Assembly: GCA_021464525.1 (NCBI GenBank)
Contig: JADRCO010000371.1
Span: 1-35,643 of the forward strand
DNA from: Rhizophagus sp. LPA8_4_AMF
Lineage: Eukaryota; Glomeromycota; Glomeromycetes; Glomerales; Glomeraceae
DNA length: 35,643 bases
Reading direction: 5' to 3'
Shown: in pieces, positions 20,603 through 30,240 of the stretch
How the letters are laid out: each line of letters opens with the position of its first letter
Numbering within the stretch: position 1 is the first letter of the stretch
Program-made: the position numbers and the translations under genes
The notes under the pieces: generated by a model
Seen by the model: only the letters and a program-made list of their open reading frames with translations
Told to the model about the DNA's origin: nothing
The model's database searches: none

Positions 20603-21247
20603 AAACATGAACCTACTAAATTAACTACATTGGAACGTTTAATCCTAAAGAATAGCCATTCTCGAAGTATCCTATTTATGCTTCATTTTAACAAAGCAAG
20701 ACAAAAAAATCTTGAATAGGATACGTTACTATAGAATGTATCAAAAATCATATCGTGCTGGTCAATATAAGCCCATCAATGAGTATTCGATGGGTGTAGA
20801 TAGTCGAAACATTGCATTTCATCATCATAGTTTCTATTTCTTTGCAGCTGCGGCTAAGGCCAATAGCCGAAATTTGATGGCCAAATTTGATTGTCATTTT
20901 GCGGGTCCGATAGGCGCAGTAGGCGCAATCACGGGATGTTAAAGTTACAACTCAAAGTCACCTTCTATAAACATTGATGTCACAAGAAATAGTAGGTTTT
21001 AAGGCTTAGGAATCGTAATCTTTTCTTCTTAACGATCATTTTTCGCTTAGGTATTGAGAGCTGGGCAGCATGGATAATTGATAGGTGCAAATTGAAATCC
21101 GGAATTGAGATAAATAAATTTATGAATAGTCCTACTATTGTAGGATGGATAACGAGAAAGATTTTCGGCACTCCATCGATAAAAAAATTTCTAATATTAA
21201 TGCATCGTCGACTGATGAAATCGATCATCCTCGTTAAATTTTATTAA
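20603..21247 (+). pseudogene. Two-exon gene of unknown family with A7 frameshift
   Basis: An open frame from 20603 (KLTTLERLILKNSHSRSILF) ends at TAG 20717-20719. The coding signal shifts by one base at the A7 run 20703-20709 and continues in the next frame (YRMYQKSYRAGQYKPINEYS; ANSRNLMAKFDCHFAGPIG). That frame reaches GTTAAA at 20938. Splicing to TTCGCTTAG at 21050 (113-base intron, phase 1, with TTCTTAAC branch-like sequence) continues in frame with ESWAAWIIDRCKLKSG to TAA at 21247. Both joins keep frame and base composition is GC-richer than the flanks, so this was a real gene. One extra A breaks it, or the A-run is an assembly error. The middle part (GPIGAVGAITG, then AAWII) is hydrophobic. 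No family was recognised; the 5' end is not fixed. Confidence 0.5.
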
Positions 21248-21419
21248 AAAGATATCCTTTTACATGTTGTAATGTAATTATTTTTGATCCAAATACTGCA
21301 AATTTTTAGTTTAAAGGACTTAAATGATTGAATAATAAATTAGTTTATATTTTCAACATCTTAACAAAATTACTACCTATCAAATAGTTTTCTAGAGCAA
21401 AAGCGAGGGAATATTTACT

Positions 21420-21572
21420 CCTTGTCGGACGATTTCCCGAAGGACGTTATCCCGAAGGACGTTTTCCCGAATTTTTGGCCTGAGTTATGCAGAGTTATGC
21501 ACGAACATGTGATCAGTCGGGCGGCGTTAAAGTTTTCGGGAAAACGTCCTTCGGGAAATCGTACTGTAACCT
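21420..21572. mobile_element. hAT-like MITE with 8-bp target duplication
   Basis: ACGATTTCCCGAAGGACGTT (from 21429) and its inverted copy ending at 21562 form the arms; the left arm has one extra 15-base unit (CCCGAAGGACGTT repeated). TATTTACT flanks the whole at 21412-21419 and 21573-21580, a perfect 8-bp duplication. The outermost bases of the two ends match poorly. 153 bp, non-coding. Confidence 0.75.
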
Positions 21573-21580
21573 TATTTACT

Positions 21581-23540
21581 GTACAATATTAGACAAATTT
21601 GTGATAACCCATGCAATTCCCCTCCCTGCTTATATATTTTTGTAACACTATATTTGTATCACGTGACTTTATACAATATTGATATTATTATTCGTGTTTA
21701 TATTCGATTATTCAAATAACGGATCTTATTACTTATTAGATTTCAGAGCTACCAACTGCATTAATGTTACCACTCACTCTAAAGCTGTATTCATAATAAC
21801 GTCAATTTACGCAAGTAAAAGCATTACTGTCGTGTCATCTACCTTTTTTTGATTATCAATGATAGATAGGCGCGGAGATTATGGGTACGCTTGATAAGAA
21901 CATGATGTGAACTTTATTAATTTTAGTAAAGAAACAATGAAACATTTAGTGATTAAAATTAATATATGCTAAATTAATTATAGCATCAACGTCTCTGGCG
22001 AAATTCCATCGATGACGATCCATCTCAATTGATGAAATCTTTTTTTCTTTCTTTTATCATGAAGATAAATTAAAATGTCGATTATTGAAGAAAATAGTTG
22101 TCTTTTGTTGTCTTTAAAAGTAAATCTCATTTACACATACAAAGAAAATTTATTCATTACAAATATTTATCTTTAAATTTAGTTAGTATACTACGTCTAT
22201 TGGCTTTTCTACAAAGTAGATTAATTAAAATCCATTGATGAATCATTAAAATGTTGTGACAAATAAATAGTTCTTTGTGATTTTACGCTGTATTTACGTC
22301 AAGATGCAGGAAAATATTTTTCTTTATGACTCATTCACTAAATCAAATTTTTTATAATTTACACGAAAGGATCTATAGATGAAAGATGATTAATCATAAA
22401 TAAATAAATAAATAAATATATATATATATATAATTCCTTTTTAAATAAATTAATAATTCCGAACAAATTGCGGCCAATAAATATTTTTTTTTTTTTTTTT
22501 TGATCACAGATTATTTCATTGATCTTATCAATAAAGATAAATTATTGCAATGTGATTGTTCTTTTAATGAGATCAAATTAGTAAATTGATATTGATATTT
22601 CAAGTTCGGTGTAATATATTAGAATTGAATATAGGAAATAAACAAACAATAAACAAAGTAACTATAAAAGTCCATTATAGATGTTAATAGGTTATTATAA
22701 AGTATACGTTATAGAATATTCTGATGAGACACAATTATAATATTAGTTTAAATAATCTTAACCGGATAATCCGTATATCTCCTTTTAAATTAGTTTATAT
22801 AAATATTCTCGATATAAAGAAATCGTGAAATTTTGTGTTTCAAAAAGTTCCTTACTCTTTCAAGCATTTTAATAAACAAAAAAAATATACAGATATATAT
22901 TGTGGACCCTTCTATTTTAGAATCCGGGACGTCAGTTGTTTCAAATGCACATAATCTACTATCATTCGTTATCTTTGTTTCTAGAGACTTATATATCTAA
23001 TAGTTATAACTTACTACTTAAAGAAATTATTATTTGCGTATGTTTTATATTGGATGTTACTTGGATAACAACTTTGTGAAAGAAAGAATTTTTCATAACA
23101 ATTATCACATGTTGAATCGGCTAATTTAGTGATAGCTTCTAATAACGAATTTGGGAAGATAAATACCCGAAAGTACATTATTGTGATCGTTACCTCAATA
23201 TTTATCCGATTATGTTACTTCAAACAAAAGCAAACGTGTAAAATAATTAATAAATAATGGAATGAAAATTTTTTTCTCCGATTTTTTTTAAAACGCCTAC
23301 TTGAAAGAACTGCAAGGATATGCGAAATTTCTGTTCAATTTTCCGAAATAAAACTTTATACACGACAATTTGAACCAATTATCTTACAATTTTAATCAGC
23401 AAACACTTAAAAATAGAAGTTATTTATTGTTTTATAGAAATCGAAAAAAAGGTGATAGATTCTATTATAATGCTAGCTTTATTAAGTAAAAAGTTTCGGA
23501 AACAATATTTATATATAAATCTGGACTGTTTTCGTTTCAA
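21581..23540. other. AT-rich intergenic stretch
   Basis: About 2 kb without a supportable gene. It contains an AAAT/TA microsatellite at 22394-22432 and a T18 run near 22484. Confidence 0.4.
22394..22432. repeat. Microsatellite (TAAA)n-(TA)n
   Basis: About five TAAA units run directly into an eight-unit TA run. Confidence 0.85.
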
Positions 23541-23559
23541 TTTTTTTTTTAAAAAAAAA
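23541..23559 (+). promoter_or_regulatory. T10A9 switch upstream of small ORF
   Basis: Ten T then nine A, ending 10 bases before the ATG at 23570. It is the same arrangement as upstream of 802 and 2037. Confidence 0.4.
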
Positions 23560-23569
23560 TAAAAATAAA

Positions 23570-23941
23570 ATGGCTTGCAAATCTTCTGACGCCAGCGATA
23601 GTATACACAAAACAATTAAAAGTCGAAGACAACTCAGACAACTCAGAGGGAGACGAAACACAATTCCAATAAATGCTCAACTTAATTTCCCTCGACAATA
23701 CACAAATAACTTGCTTATTAACCATCTTTTCAATGGAACAAATCAAGTTATTAGTACAACTAGTAATGGAAATGAACTATATAGTACAGTTAATCGGACA
23801 AGCAACACTTTTCAAACAAATACTCAACAAACAACAATTAATATTGATCATTTTAATGGAAATGGTCTATTAAACACTATAATAGCACTTCCTCGACAAA
23901 CAGATTTATCAACATTCAATTTTTTTAATGGATACTGTTAA
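23570..23941 (+). CDS. N/T/Q-rich small protein, unknown family, 123 aa
   Basis: A single-exon frame from ATG 23570. The start is supported by the T10A9 tract just upstream. The N-terminus (residues about 1-31) is polar and basic with RRQLRQLRGRR. The rest is rich in Asn, Thr and Gln with low hydrophobicity and no signal peptide or membrane helix. An imperfect internal repeat is visible: FPRQ...HLFNG (about 40-55) and LPRQ...FFNG (about 107-121), the second ending four residues from the stop. The relic at 33241-33468 ends LPPQ...FFYG. No known domain was recognised. It may be nuclear or intrinsically disordered, which is inference from composition. It is isolated, more than 2 kb from the nearest other called gene. 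Confidence 0.6.
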   Translation: MACKSSDASDSIHKTIKSRRQLRQLRGRRNTIPINAQLNFPRQYTNNLLINHLFNGTNQVISTTSNGNELYSTVNRTSNTFQTNTQQTTINIDHFNGNGLLNTIIALPRQTDLSTFNFFNGYC

Positions 23942-24464
23942 TAGAGAAAGCCGGTTTATTTTAAAATAAACCATTTAACAATTACTTTCTTTTTTTCTGC
24001 TCTTTTTTTTTCTCGTACCCTTTTTATTCTCTTTATTCTCGCATATTCAATTACCGCCACCATATAAACGTATTATTATTTTAACGATTTTAACATGTCA
24101 ATCTAATATATTAAACGCAACGCTCCGTCAATAATCAACTAATTTCGATTTAATCGTTTTATTCTTCACAATGGTCTGAATATTATAATTTAACATATCG
24201 ATGATATAGTCGTTTAAGTCGTTTAGAGTCGTCATCTTATTATTTTACAAATTACGTTTTTTTAAAAAATTATTTATAGTACTAGTAGAATTGATATCAA
24301 TATCTAGTTTTATTTGAGCATGATCTGCATTAGCCGTACGATAATATAGTTTTAACGTCGTTCAAAACCGTACAATGTCCATAAATTATACTAGGAAAAC
24401 GGCAACCGTTAAAGTCCGTCGCGTTTATTTACTCAGTATTACAACGTTAATCGAAAAAAATTGA
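23942..24464. other. AT-rich spacer
   Basis: No gene seen. A C/T-rich stretch follows the stop of the 23570 gene (23985-24035). Confidence 0.4.
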
Positions 24465-24659
24465 TTACGAAAAATAGCAAATTATCAGTGTTACAAAAAA
24501 AGGAGGTATATAACAAAGAAAGGAAAATGCGGAGTGAATAAGGATGACGTAGGTGGATGGAGGAAGGAAATTTCTTTTGTTGGTTCAACCCAAATCTTAA
24601 ATCAACTTCGGCACTTTGTATGTTCGTTCAATACCAGTTTTCCATTACAATTACTGTAA
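24465..24659 (+). pseudogene. Possible coding relic, 64 codons
   Basis: An ATG-less open frame with coding-like composition (KKGKCGVNKDDVGGWRKEIS) in DNA somewhat richer in G+C than the flanks. There is no recognised domain, start or splice partner. It could be an exon fragment or chance. Confidence 0.22.
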
Positions 24660-25134
24660 TAACAAGGAACTTTCTTCCTTTTGCGAGGTTTTTGGAACGA
24701 ACGTCTAGATTTTATTAATTAATTTAATACTTTATTTAATACCTTAAACTTGTTTTATTTGACTAAAGTTACTTACCAAGCATGAAAACACTTATATATT
24801 AATAGGAAATAATTTTATTAATGTTCTTAAATTTTTGTGAAAACGGATGTTTATTAATGAAATTATTGTACTATATTATAATTATTTTTTAATTTATAGC
24901 GTAATTTCAGTACTTTGGCTAAATGAAATAGGTTTAGGAAGCTTAAGTAAAATTAAAATTATTCAGCATGTATGGAATCACTTTTAAAATATTAAAATAA
25001 CTTAAATATTTTTTAAGGTATGAATATTTTTGTGTGGAGTCACTGTGCCGCGCGCGGTTGCTTTTTTCATTTACAGCATAATTTTTAGATGAAACAAGCC
25101 TTCGAAGTTTAAGCTAACTCATTCTGTGGATGTA
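24660..25134. other. AT-rich spacer
   Basis: Nothing recognised apart from a short GCGCGCGG block near 25051. Confidence 0.35.
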
Positions 25135-25551
25135 CAGTCGCCACTGGATATAAGGAACCCTCCGTTCCAGGAGGTTTGGTTCGGTATATAGTGAATTCGT
25201 TATATAATATACCGAACTTCTGGATAATTTAGGCCAGATTTGTAGTGCTGGCCAGAATTATAATTTCGTTTGACATAAATTTTTAGAAAAATTACTGATA
25301 ATCCTGGCCGGCACTATAAATTCGGCCCGGATTAGTATATGGTCACATGGCTGTTCGTTATAGAAAATATAAAAATATTATATGGCTAATATAGGGGCTG
25401 GTTAAGTTCAGTTCGGATGCGGTATATAGTGATTTATTATAAAAATTCGTTATATCCAGTGAAATTAATTATAAAAAATCGGTTCTGGAAATTCCGGTTC
25501 GGTATAACGAGATTTCGGTACAAACAGGTTCGTTATAACCAGTGGCGACTG
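25135..25551. mobile_element. 417-bp TA-flanked inverted-repeat element
   Basis: CAGTCGCCACTGG-A-TATAAGGAACC at the left and its inverted copy at the right (two mismatches over about 25 bases) are flanked by TA at 25133-25134 and 25552-25553. GTTATA/GGTATA plus GAA words recur inside. It has no transposase frame. The CAG ends and TA site resemble the elements at 12160, 12252 and 15624. It carries a second inverted repeat at 25232-25327. Confidence 0.85.
25232..25327. repeat. 96-bp inverted repeat nested in 25135-25551
   Basis: GGCCAGATTTGTAGTGCTGG at the left matches the inverted right end (GGCCGAATTTATAGTGCCGG) with four mismatches. TAGTGCTGGCCAGAATTA also occurs at 3573-3590. It is probably a separate short MITE inserted in the larger element, though no clear duplication was seen. 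Confidence 0.6.
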
Positions 25552-25838
25552 TATAATTACTTGAATATTTTTTTTTACCTTGCTGGCTTAAATATTTGTA
25601 GAGTATTAGCACTTTTTACTATGTAATTTTAAGAATTATGGTTATTTACTTGTTTACTAAATTCAATAAAAGGTAAAGGAATTGTTTATTTTAAATGTTT
25701 CTATTATAAAAATGATAAAATAATTTTATTTGTTACAATATTTTAAGAAAAGTATCATTTCTTTTTCTTTTTTTTTAAATCCGTTTTTTTATATGTTATA
25801 TTCAAAACGGCCAATCAAAATTTAGACGCCACAGAAAT

Positions 25839-26516
25839 CACGTGGGGAGGGCCGTAAATAAAAATTTTTTTATGTGAACTCTATGCCGCCTATGCGTACA
25901 CTTTTAAATTTTTTTGAAAGAGATTCGTCGTACAGTTACACAAATTTCCTTTTGAGCGATCACGTGAAGGGGTTTTCGATCATATATCATGAGCAAAAAA
26001 GTTCGTCGTACACGCACTTAATGAAAAAAAAGATTCATCGTACTGTTAATTAATAATAAAAAAAGATTAGTTGTACATTTCTATCTATATTAAGTATATT
26101 ATATATTTATTATACTGTATACTTGTAGTTCACATCAATTTATCAATCCTCTTAATCAGTCTTAAAAATTGACATATGTTCAAAACTTTTTGTTAAAAAT
26201 ATACAATTGATTTATTATCATTGAAGAAATGTTATTGATAGTTTTGAAAATAACATTGTACAGTAAGTGCTGTAAAAGTGAAAACTAGGATAATAATGAG
26301 GAGGATAATGTTTTAAAGGTTTCGTACATATAGTAAATTTACCTTAAAAGATTTATCAGTACACTTTGACTAAATATTTTAAAAGTTTTGTCGTACAATT
26401 TATGTCTATTTTTGATGATGTCGTACTTTTTAATTAAATTTGGCTGTACACTTTGCTTATTTTCCAGACGAAGTTCAATATATAAAATTTTTTTTATTCA
26501 GGGGCCCTCGTGGGGG
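25839..26516 (+). repeat. Inverted-ended segment with GTCGTAC motif array
   Basis: The ends are loosely inverted: CACG...GAGGGCC...AATAAAAA at the left against the reverse of TTTTTTATTCAGGGGCCCTCGTG at the right. Between them a motif close to AAAAGATTCGTCGTAC recurs about nine times on the same strand (25927, 26005, 26036, 26070, 26321, 26355, 26390, 26420, 26443), with GTAC invariant. No ORF. It may be a decayed element with same-strand binding motifs; the borders are uncertain. Confidence 0.45.
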
Positions 26517-27331
26517 TAGAAAATTTAGTGTCTCATTCTGTATGATCAACTTTCTCTTTCTGATAATCCACTCTTTTCATTCCTAATCAAAAATTAGTAA
26601 AATAATAAATTATTTTGAATATTCAAAAATGTAAACTTTCTTATTGAATATTATAAAAAACGAATGATAAATTTTACTTGTAGGAATATTCGATAAAAAA
26701 GATTTTCGAAAGTATTATTATAAAAAATATATTACAAAAGAAACTTCACGGAAATGATTCATTAAAATTGATTACACCAAAGTTTCCGTTGAAATTTAAT
26801 TAATTATACTATTTTCGTTAAATTTGATGAAAATAATTTGATAACGAATATATATTACACTTTGATAATACAAGTTTATCTTGTAAAGAAATAATAAATT
26901 AACTCTTCAGTTTATTTTTATATCACTTTTGGACATAAAAAAAATTCCAAGATACTTTATTGTGAAATATTTACAGTAAAAAAACTAAGATTACACATGC
27001 ATAAAGAAAATATAACAGATAATGATAAATGTTAAATTGTTAAAATACTTAATTTATTAAACAATAAATTTTATAAAGAATCGTGAGAAATATTTTAGAT
27101 AAATGGTTTGTACCTCGCTTTGAAAAAAACATCCCGTGTCACATTATAAACCAATTAGATTAAGGAATTCCATGCCTAATCAGCTCTATAAAAAATTTTA
27201 TCCGTTATTTCTGTAAAAATGAGCCTTTCACGGATCCATTCCGTGATATAAGGTTAGAAAATATTACACTTTTGTAACGAATGATAATCGGTTGAACGCA
27301 GTCATGTGGCCGTATCTTTGGTTTAATTTCA
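26517..27331. other. AT-rich spacer
   Basis: No supportable gene. CTATAAAAAATTTTATCC near 27186 resembles a decayed left end of the CCCTATAAA family. Confidence 0.35.
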
Positions 27332-27395
27332 CCGACAATTGCATCCCCCGACAATCATATTACATGGCCGACAATCACTTCATTTTATCGACAGA
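27332..27395 (+). repeat. CCGACAAT motif cluster
   Basis: CCGACAAT occurs at 27332, 27348 and 27368, and TCGACAGAT near 27388, spaced 16-20 bases on one strand. It may be a short decayed repeat or a binding-site cluster. Confidence 0.45.
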
Positions 27396-27661
27396 TCAAT
27401 TTTGCCATGCAATGCTCATCACAGCTAAAATAAAAAAAAAATTTAAAAGGTCACTAAATTAGAACAATATTAAAGAAATTTATTATTTTATACGAAAGAT
27501 ATAATACTTTTTTTTCCTTTAAAAAAAATTATATTTAATTTATTATAATATTTAAAAATTACTGTATATAATATTTCAGTCATTTGATGATTTCATATGA
27601 ACCGTCATTCTGTTGGCAAAACGCTTGTCAGTAAAACGTTCATAATTGATAAGGAAAATTT

Positions 27662-28040
27662 ATGAGTAGAAAATCTAATATGATACCTGTTTCGGTCACA
27701 CGGAAATTTTGTTTCGCATTCGACTTAATAATGAAACTCCTTCCCTTAATGAAAGAACACTTATGCACCGTTTATTAACACCTTCTTTACGAGTCATATG
27801 TTTCGAATGTTTCAAATCGCCGAATAAAAATACACAACATTATTATTCCTTTAATCCCACGGCGATCAATTCCAAAAAAAATTCCATACAGTAATCCAAA
27901 AATTAAAGGACTAACAGGCAATATTATTCAGCTACCGAAATAAAATGTCAGATAGATCATCAGATAAAATTTCTCTTCAAAAATCTCTAAATTTTTTCCG
28001 ACAAGTAAATCGAAGAATTACATTATTGAAAAAGATTTGA
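27662..28040 (+). pseudogene. Decayed coding region, unrecognised
   Basis: Overlapping open frames with coding-like content change frame several times. ATG 27662 opens a 37-codon frame; another frame reads NETPSLNERTLMHRLLTPSL; near 27840-27940 a third reads IPKKIPYSNPKIKGLTGNII. A separate ATG frame (27945-28040) reads MSDRSSDKISLQKSLNFFRQ. Base mix is richer in G+C than the flanks. No consistent exon model was found, so this is best seen as a degraded gene; it may continue into 28202-28342. Confidence 0.28.
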
Positions 28041-28201
28041 TGATATAGTAGGCTGTACCACAAACCTGACATGCTAGAATTTTTTTTTTTTTCAAACAAA
28101 GAGCGCATGGCTACATATAAAAGTTTTAAATGAAATTACAATCATTAAAAAAAAATTATCATTAATAACCGGCAAAATTTATTAATATTATAATTCTCAA
28201 A

Positions 28202-28342
28202 ATGCTACCATTTTCAGAAATACTTAGCCGAAATAAATGTCAAGGAAGACATTCCATGAATTTGAAGAGGGAAAGTAGATTAAAATTTTATCAAATAGAA
28301 GATAATAATAAAATAGTTATAAATTCAGACGTGGTTGTATAA
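28202..28342 (+). CDS. Small ORF or exon, 46 aa, unknown
   Basis: An ATG-initiated frame of 46 codons with coding-like residues (SRNKCQGRHSMNLKRESR). A CATTTTCAG acceptor-like site at 28211-28219 lies inside it, so it may instead be the last exon of the degraded region 27662-28040. No family recognised. Confidence 0.28.
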   Translation: MLPFSEILSRNKCQGRHSMNLKRESRLKFYQIEDNNKIVINSDVVV

Positions 28343-28489
28343 GTTTGATATACTTACAGTAAAAAAAATCTTAACATCGGGCTTATACTTTCACTATTTT
28401 TTTTTGGAGACTATGGAACATCAATGACGAAAGATACGATAACTACAGTATTTAGTGCTTCGAGATGTCATCTTTTTATTACGTGCGTT

Positions 28490-28597
28490 CCCTATAAAAA
28501 ATTTTCTGGGAAAATTCCGATAAATGATCATTTTTCTAGTTTTCATTCCAAAAAAACTCCGATATGTGATCAATTTTCTAAAAAATTTTTTATAGGG
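28490..28597. mobile_element. 108-bp CCCTATAAA-family MITE with GTT duplication
   Basis: CCCTATAAAAAATTTTC at the left and its inverted form at the right, flanked by GTT at 28487-28489 and 28598-28600. TCCGATA words follow each end. A three-base duplication fits PIF/Harbinger-type elements. It shares termini with the much larger element at 28782-30595 and with the relic at 9555. Confidence 0.8.
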
Positions 28598-29152
28598 GTT
28601 TGATTAAATATTTAATTTAAAAGGCTTTTTTTGGTAAGATTGCACTGCAGGCTGATAAATTTATTTATCTATCGGTAAGCGGTTCTTTTGGATATTGAAC
28701 TGTAATTCATAATAGTTAAAGAACAATAAAACAATAAACTGCATATTCGGTACTTTACTTATCTGGAACATAGTTTATATACCCTATAAAAAATTTTTTA
28801 TGAATATATTCCGATTTTTATCTGGTTTTTGTATTCTGGAAATGTTCCGAATTTTACTATTATGATTCCACTCCGAAAAGTGATCATTTTTCGGAATAAT
28901 ATTTTATATTATTACCCGAAAACACTCAAATTATACTTGGTAAATTTTATGAAGTTAAACGGAATATTATCGGATGATTTATACAGATATTATCCGAAAG
29001 TACTCTGTTTTTATTGAAAGCAAACAGAATTTTATCAAGATACATTTTAATTATATTTGCAGTATAATGCGTACTTCCCTTTTTCACAGGCGGTACTTAA
29101 TCTATCATGATTACTTCTCTAAAATTTGCAAAACTATTTAAATTACATAATT

Positions 29153-29962
29153 TTACAAACCAAAATTATAATTGCTTACTCGATAAGTCCAATATGTATC
29201 ATGTGATAAATGAAGAAAATCCTTCATGAAAAATGTAAAAAGTTCAAAGTAAATAATTTCAAAATTTCGTCCAAGAAAGTTGGATAAAATATTCTCCAGA
29301 GACCTACAAAAAATAGAAGAAAACGTTATTTTTTTTTTAAAAAAAAGGTTTGTTTTCAAAAAACTTACCAAGTATTGAAGCTATAGTAGCAAAGATGAAG
29401 TCCCTATGAAAACGAAAAAAAAGTTAAATCCTTTTTTTTTAACAAAGTTCCAGAGAAATTTGATTCCTTGCCTGGGAAATTGGTATCCGAGCTGGAGGTG
29501 AAGTCCTACATAAATGAAAAAAAAAAATTAATAAATACGTTAATATAACATTTTTTTCAATAAAATTTTTGAATGAAAACTTACCTATGGATCCTAGTTA
29601 GTAGCTGTTTCGTTAAAATACTTTACTAACGTCCAATCTCCAGAAACCCAAAAGAGCTACTAAAAAAAGAAAATAAAACAAACTGTTAGTACTGTTTGTT
29701 ATGTTTGTTAACATAAGTAATTATAGAAAAAACATGAAAATAGCTCACCAGATTTTCACCCGTCCAAAGACCCTTCCTGCCGTTTTAGAGATTTCTGATT
29801 CCACGTCAAATTTCCATGTGTTCAAGGCCCGTCCATCTAAAAAAAGAGAAACTGAAGTTAAAACGTTAGTAAAATGTTTCGTTAAATGAATAATAAAAAA
29901 AAATCAACACCTTCTTACTAAGTTCCCATGTGTCCAAATATCCCAAGAACCCACTCAGCCGT
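29153..29962 (-). CDS. Cryptic six-exon gene inside a TIR element
   Basis: Minus-strand exons 29962-29919, 29836-29749, 29659-29631, 29505-29444, 29403-29369 and 29303-29153 have donors GTAAGA, GTGAGC, GTTAGT, GTTAAA and GTAAGT, and acceptors that mostly follow a T-run. All five joins keep one open frame of 135 codons to TAA, although no single exon is long. Recurrent Leu/Phe-(Asp/Asn)-Thr-Trp motifs are seen (LDTWEL, LNTWKF, FNTWSL), plus two GLHL/RLHL starts. Introns share TTAACGAA and TACTAA words resembling a branch site. The 40-base fourth intron is short. A further exon (30068-30034) has good splice sites but joins with a stop, and no ATG was found, so the 5' end is missing or decayed. 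A donor at 29177 could add a final exon. Family not recognised; role in the element unknown. Confidence 0.5.
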
Positions 29963-30109
29963 CTACAAAAGAAAAAAAAAGAACATTTAGTAAAGTTCGT
30001 TGAAATAAAAATAAAAAATATTTGAATACTTACCAAAATTTTGCGTCTAAGGAGACTGAAAGAACTGCCTAAAAAGTTTTGTTAAGGATTTTATTCAACA
30101 GAAAGTATG

Positions 30110-30240
30110 AGAGAGGTGGAAAGTAGAAAAAAAGATGAAAGGGACGGAAGGGAAGGGAAAGGATAAAGAAAGGGAAGAAGACAAAGAAAGGACAAAGGGA
30201 AGAGGAAGAAAAAATGAAGAGTTTAAAAAGTTAAAAAAAA
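30110..30240 (+). repeat. Polypurine low-complexity tract
   Basis: Almost pure A/G on the plus strand. Read on the minus strand it is a pyrimidine-rich leader upstream of the spliced gene at 29153-29962. On the plus strand it contains a 51-codon Lys/Glu/Arg-rich frame from about 30135, probably a by-product of composition. Confidence 0.6.

Noticed and set aside
20712..20942. HMG-box or other known DNA-binding domain in the 20.6-21.2 kb gene
   Set aside because: A few residues looked suggestive, but no ordered set of HMG-box positions could be aligned, so no family was assigned.
23424..23746. Minus-strand ORFs of 63 and 65 codons
   Set aside because: They overlap the promoter tract and coding region of the plus-strand 23570 gene and have low-complexity content.
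25417..25626. Plus-strand 69-codon ORF
   Set aside because: Most of it is the right half of the 25135-25551 element; residues repeat the element's GGTATA/GTTATA words.
29585..29593. A 9-base microexon between GTTAGT...CTAG and GTAAGT
   Set aside because: It would need a 37-base intron and is not required: splicing directly from 29631 to 29505 keeps the same frame.
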